Positions 63,282-64,000 of a stretch of DNA of 64,000 nt are shown piece by piece. The position numbers and the translations under genes were made by a program. The stretch lies in assembly GCA_004558145.1 (NCBI GenBank), contig SFDQ01000003.1, positions 186,001-250,000 of the forward strand. Reading direction: 5' to 3'. The first letter of the stretch is position 1; every line of letters begins with the position of its first letter. The DNA comes from Oscillospiraceae bacterium. GTDB taxonomy: Bacteria; Bacillota_A; Clostridia; Oscillospirales; Ruminococcaceae. Under the pieces are notes generated by a model. It worked only from the letters and a program-made list of their open reading frames with translations, did no database searches and was not told where the DNA came from.

Positions 63282-64000
63282 GGGTCCAGGCCCAGCATTT
63301 CCCGGGCGTTGGCCAGGGCGATGGGCGTGATCTGGTCGCCGGAGATGATGCGGGCCAGTTCCCGCACCCGGCCGTCGCCGTCCAGCGGATAAAGCTTGGT
63401 GAAGGTGCGCTCGCCTTCCACGTTCTTCTGGATGAGCAGGTGCCGGTCCGCCAGTGCCGCGATCTGGGCGGTGTGGGTGATGCAGATGACCTGCCGGCCC
63501 GCGGAGGTCTGTTTGAGCATCTGGCCGATGCGTCCCGCCGCCGAGCCGGACACGCCGGTGTCGATCTCGTCGTAAATGACGGTGTGGATGGCGTCCTTTT
63601 CCGCCAGCGCGCTCTTGAGCGCCAGCATGATGCGGCTCAACTCGCCGCCGCTGGCGATCTTGGCCAGAGGCTTCGGCGTTTCGCCAGGGTTCGGGGAGAT
63701 GTAGAACTCCAGCGTGTCCTGCCCTGCCCCGGCCAGCGGCCCGCGGCTGTGCTGCAACGCAAAGCGCACGCCCGGCATGTTCAGGAAGGTGCAGGCCTCC
63801 ACCAGCTTCTTTTCCAGGTCGTTGAACGCGTTCAAACGGGTCTGGGTGAGGGCTTCCGCCTTTTCCTTGGCCTGACGGTAGAGCGCCTGTTTTTCGGCAT
63901 TCAGCTTGGCCAGGGTCTCGTCCGACTGCTCGATGCTTTCCAGTTCCTCCCGGGCTGCCTGCCCGTGCTCCAGGATCTTCTCCACCGAGCCGCCGTATTT
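63278..64000 (-). CDS. recN: DNA repair protein RecN (3' part)
   Basis: C-terminal about 240 residues of RecN, an SMC-like ATPase in double-strand-break repair; the 5' part lies beyond the window end. The frame is open to base 64000 (KYGGSVEKILEHGQ). After the end of the coiled coil come the ABC signature LAKIASGGELSRIMLALK, Walker B VIYDEIDTGVSG, and the ITHTAQIAALADRHLLIQK switch region. The stop overlaps the tyrS -35 box. Confidence 0.94.
   Translation of the reverse strand, partial: KYGGSVEKILEHGQAAREELESIEQSDETLAKLNAEKQALYRQAKEKAEALTQTRLNAFNDLEKKLVEACTFLNMPGVRFALQHSRGPLAGAGQDTLEFYISPNPGETPKPLAKIASGGELSRIMLALKSALAEKDAIHTVIYDEIDTGVSGSAAGRIGQMLKQTSAGRQVICITHTAQIAALADRHLLIQKNVEGERTFTKLYPLDGDGRVRELARIISGDQITPIALANAREMLGLDP

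Overview
The window is a 64 kb stretch of a GC-rich bacterial chromosome. The content is Gram-positive: sepF, ylmH and divIVA sit together, a T-box precedes tyrS, rbgA (ylqF) and YlbF-family genes are present, and there are relatives of the sporulation proteins SpoIVFA/B and SpoIIM. With dense overlapping operons and high GC, this points to a clostridial Firmicute, most likely Oscillospiraceae/Ruminococcaceae (Faecalibacterium/Gemmiger/Subdoligranulum-like). The genus is inferred from gene order and composition; no search was run.

Layout, left arm (1-24.5 kb, almost all + strand): radC-uvrB-uvrA (DNA repair); miaB-ylbF-mutS-mutL-miaA (tRNA modification mixed with mismatch repair); an HlyD-like membrane protein; sepF-ylmH-divIVA (division); ileS-lspA-rluD-like-HAD; a ComEA-like HhH protein and ppk1. 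Centre (24.7-45.2 kb): a secreted GHL10-like/amidase fusion, an M23/M50 pair resembling SpoIVFA/SpoIVFB, a radical-SAM/DUF2344 pair, rplS-lepB-rbgA-rnhB-yraN-thrC, a DUF1540 peptide, a phosphoesterase, tig-clpP-clpX-lon-engB (protein quality control), a methyltransferase and hslO. Then come a six-tRNA operon (Gly-Val-Asp-Phe-Gly-Cys), a dCMP deaminase gene and radA.

Accessory island (about 47.99-51.79 kb): between radA and a chromosomal Xer-type recombinase lies a 3.8 kb element bounded by copies of a dif-like palindrome. The right copy is a 28-bp site with 11-6-11 architecture only 42 bp upstream of xer. The left copy is a double site that can fold, as single-stranded DNA, into a forked hairpin rebuilding a dif-like duplex, as the attP of CTX-type filamentous phages does. 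Inside are a 70-aa protein, a Rep_trans/RstA-like replication initiator, a 116-aa unknown, a catalytic-domain-only tyrosine recombinase (188 aa), and about 1.4 kb of palindrome-rich non-coding DNA with a strong minus-strand promoter for a short structured RNA. No Zot-like or coat gene is visible, so I read it as a dif-integrated, probably ssDNA-replicating satellite or integrative element. This is the most interesting part of the window.

Right arm (52.9-64 kb): a minus-strand block (spoIIM-like; queA-tgt-yajC-TIGR04086 membrane protein), a divergent lysine/aspartate-family operon (asd-dapA-dapB with internal terminators), a CapA-like protein and a free-standing ACT-domain protein. The minus-strand tyrS with its Tyr T-box and the 3' part of recN end the window. 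Ordinary regions are typical housekeeping. Promoters, terminators and hairpins were read by eye from consensus matches and perfect inverted repeats.
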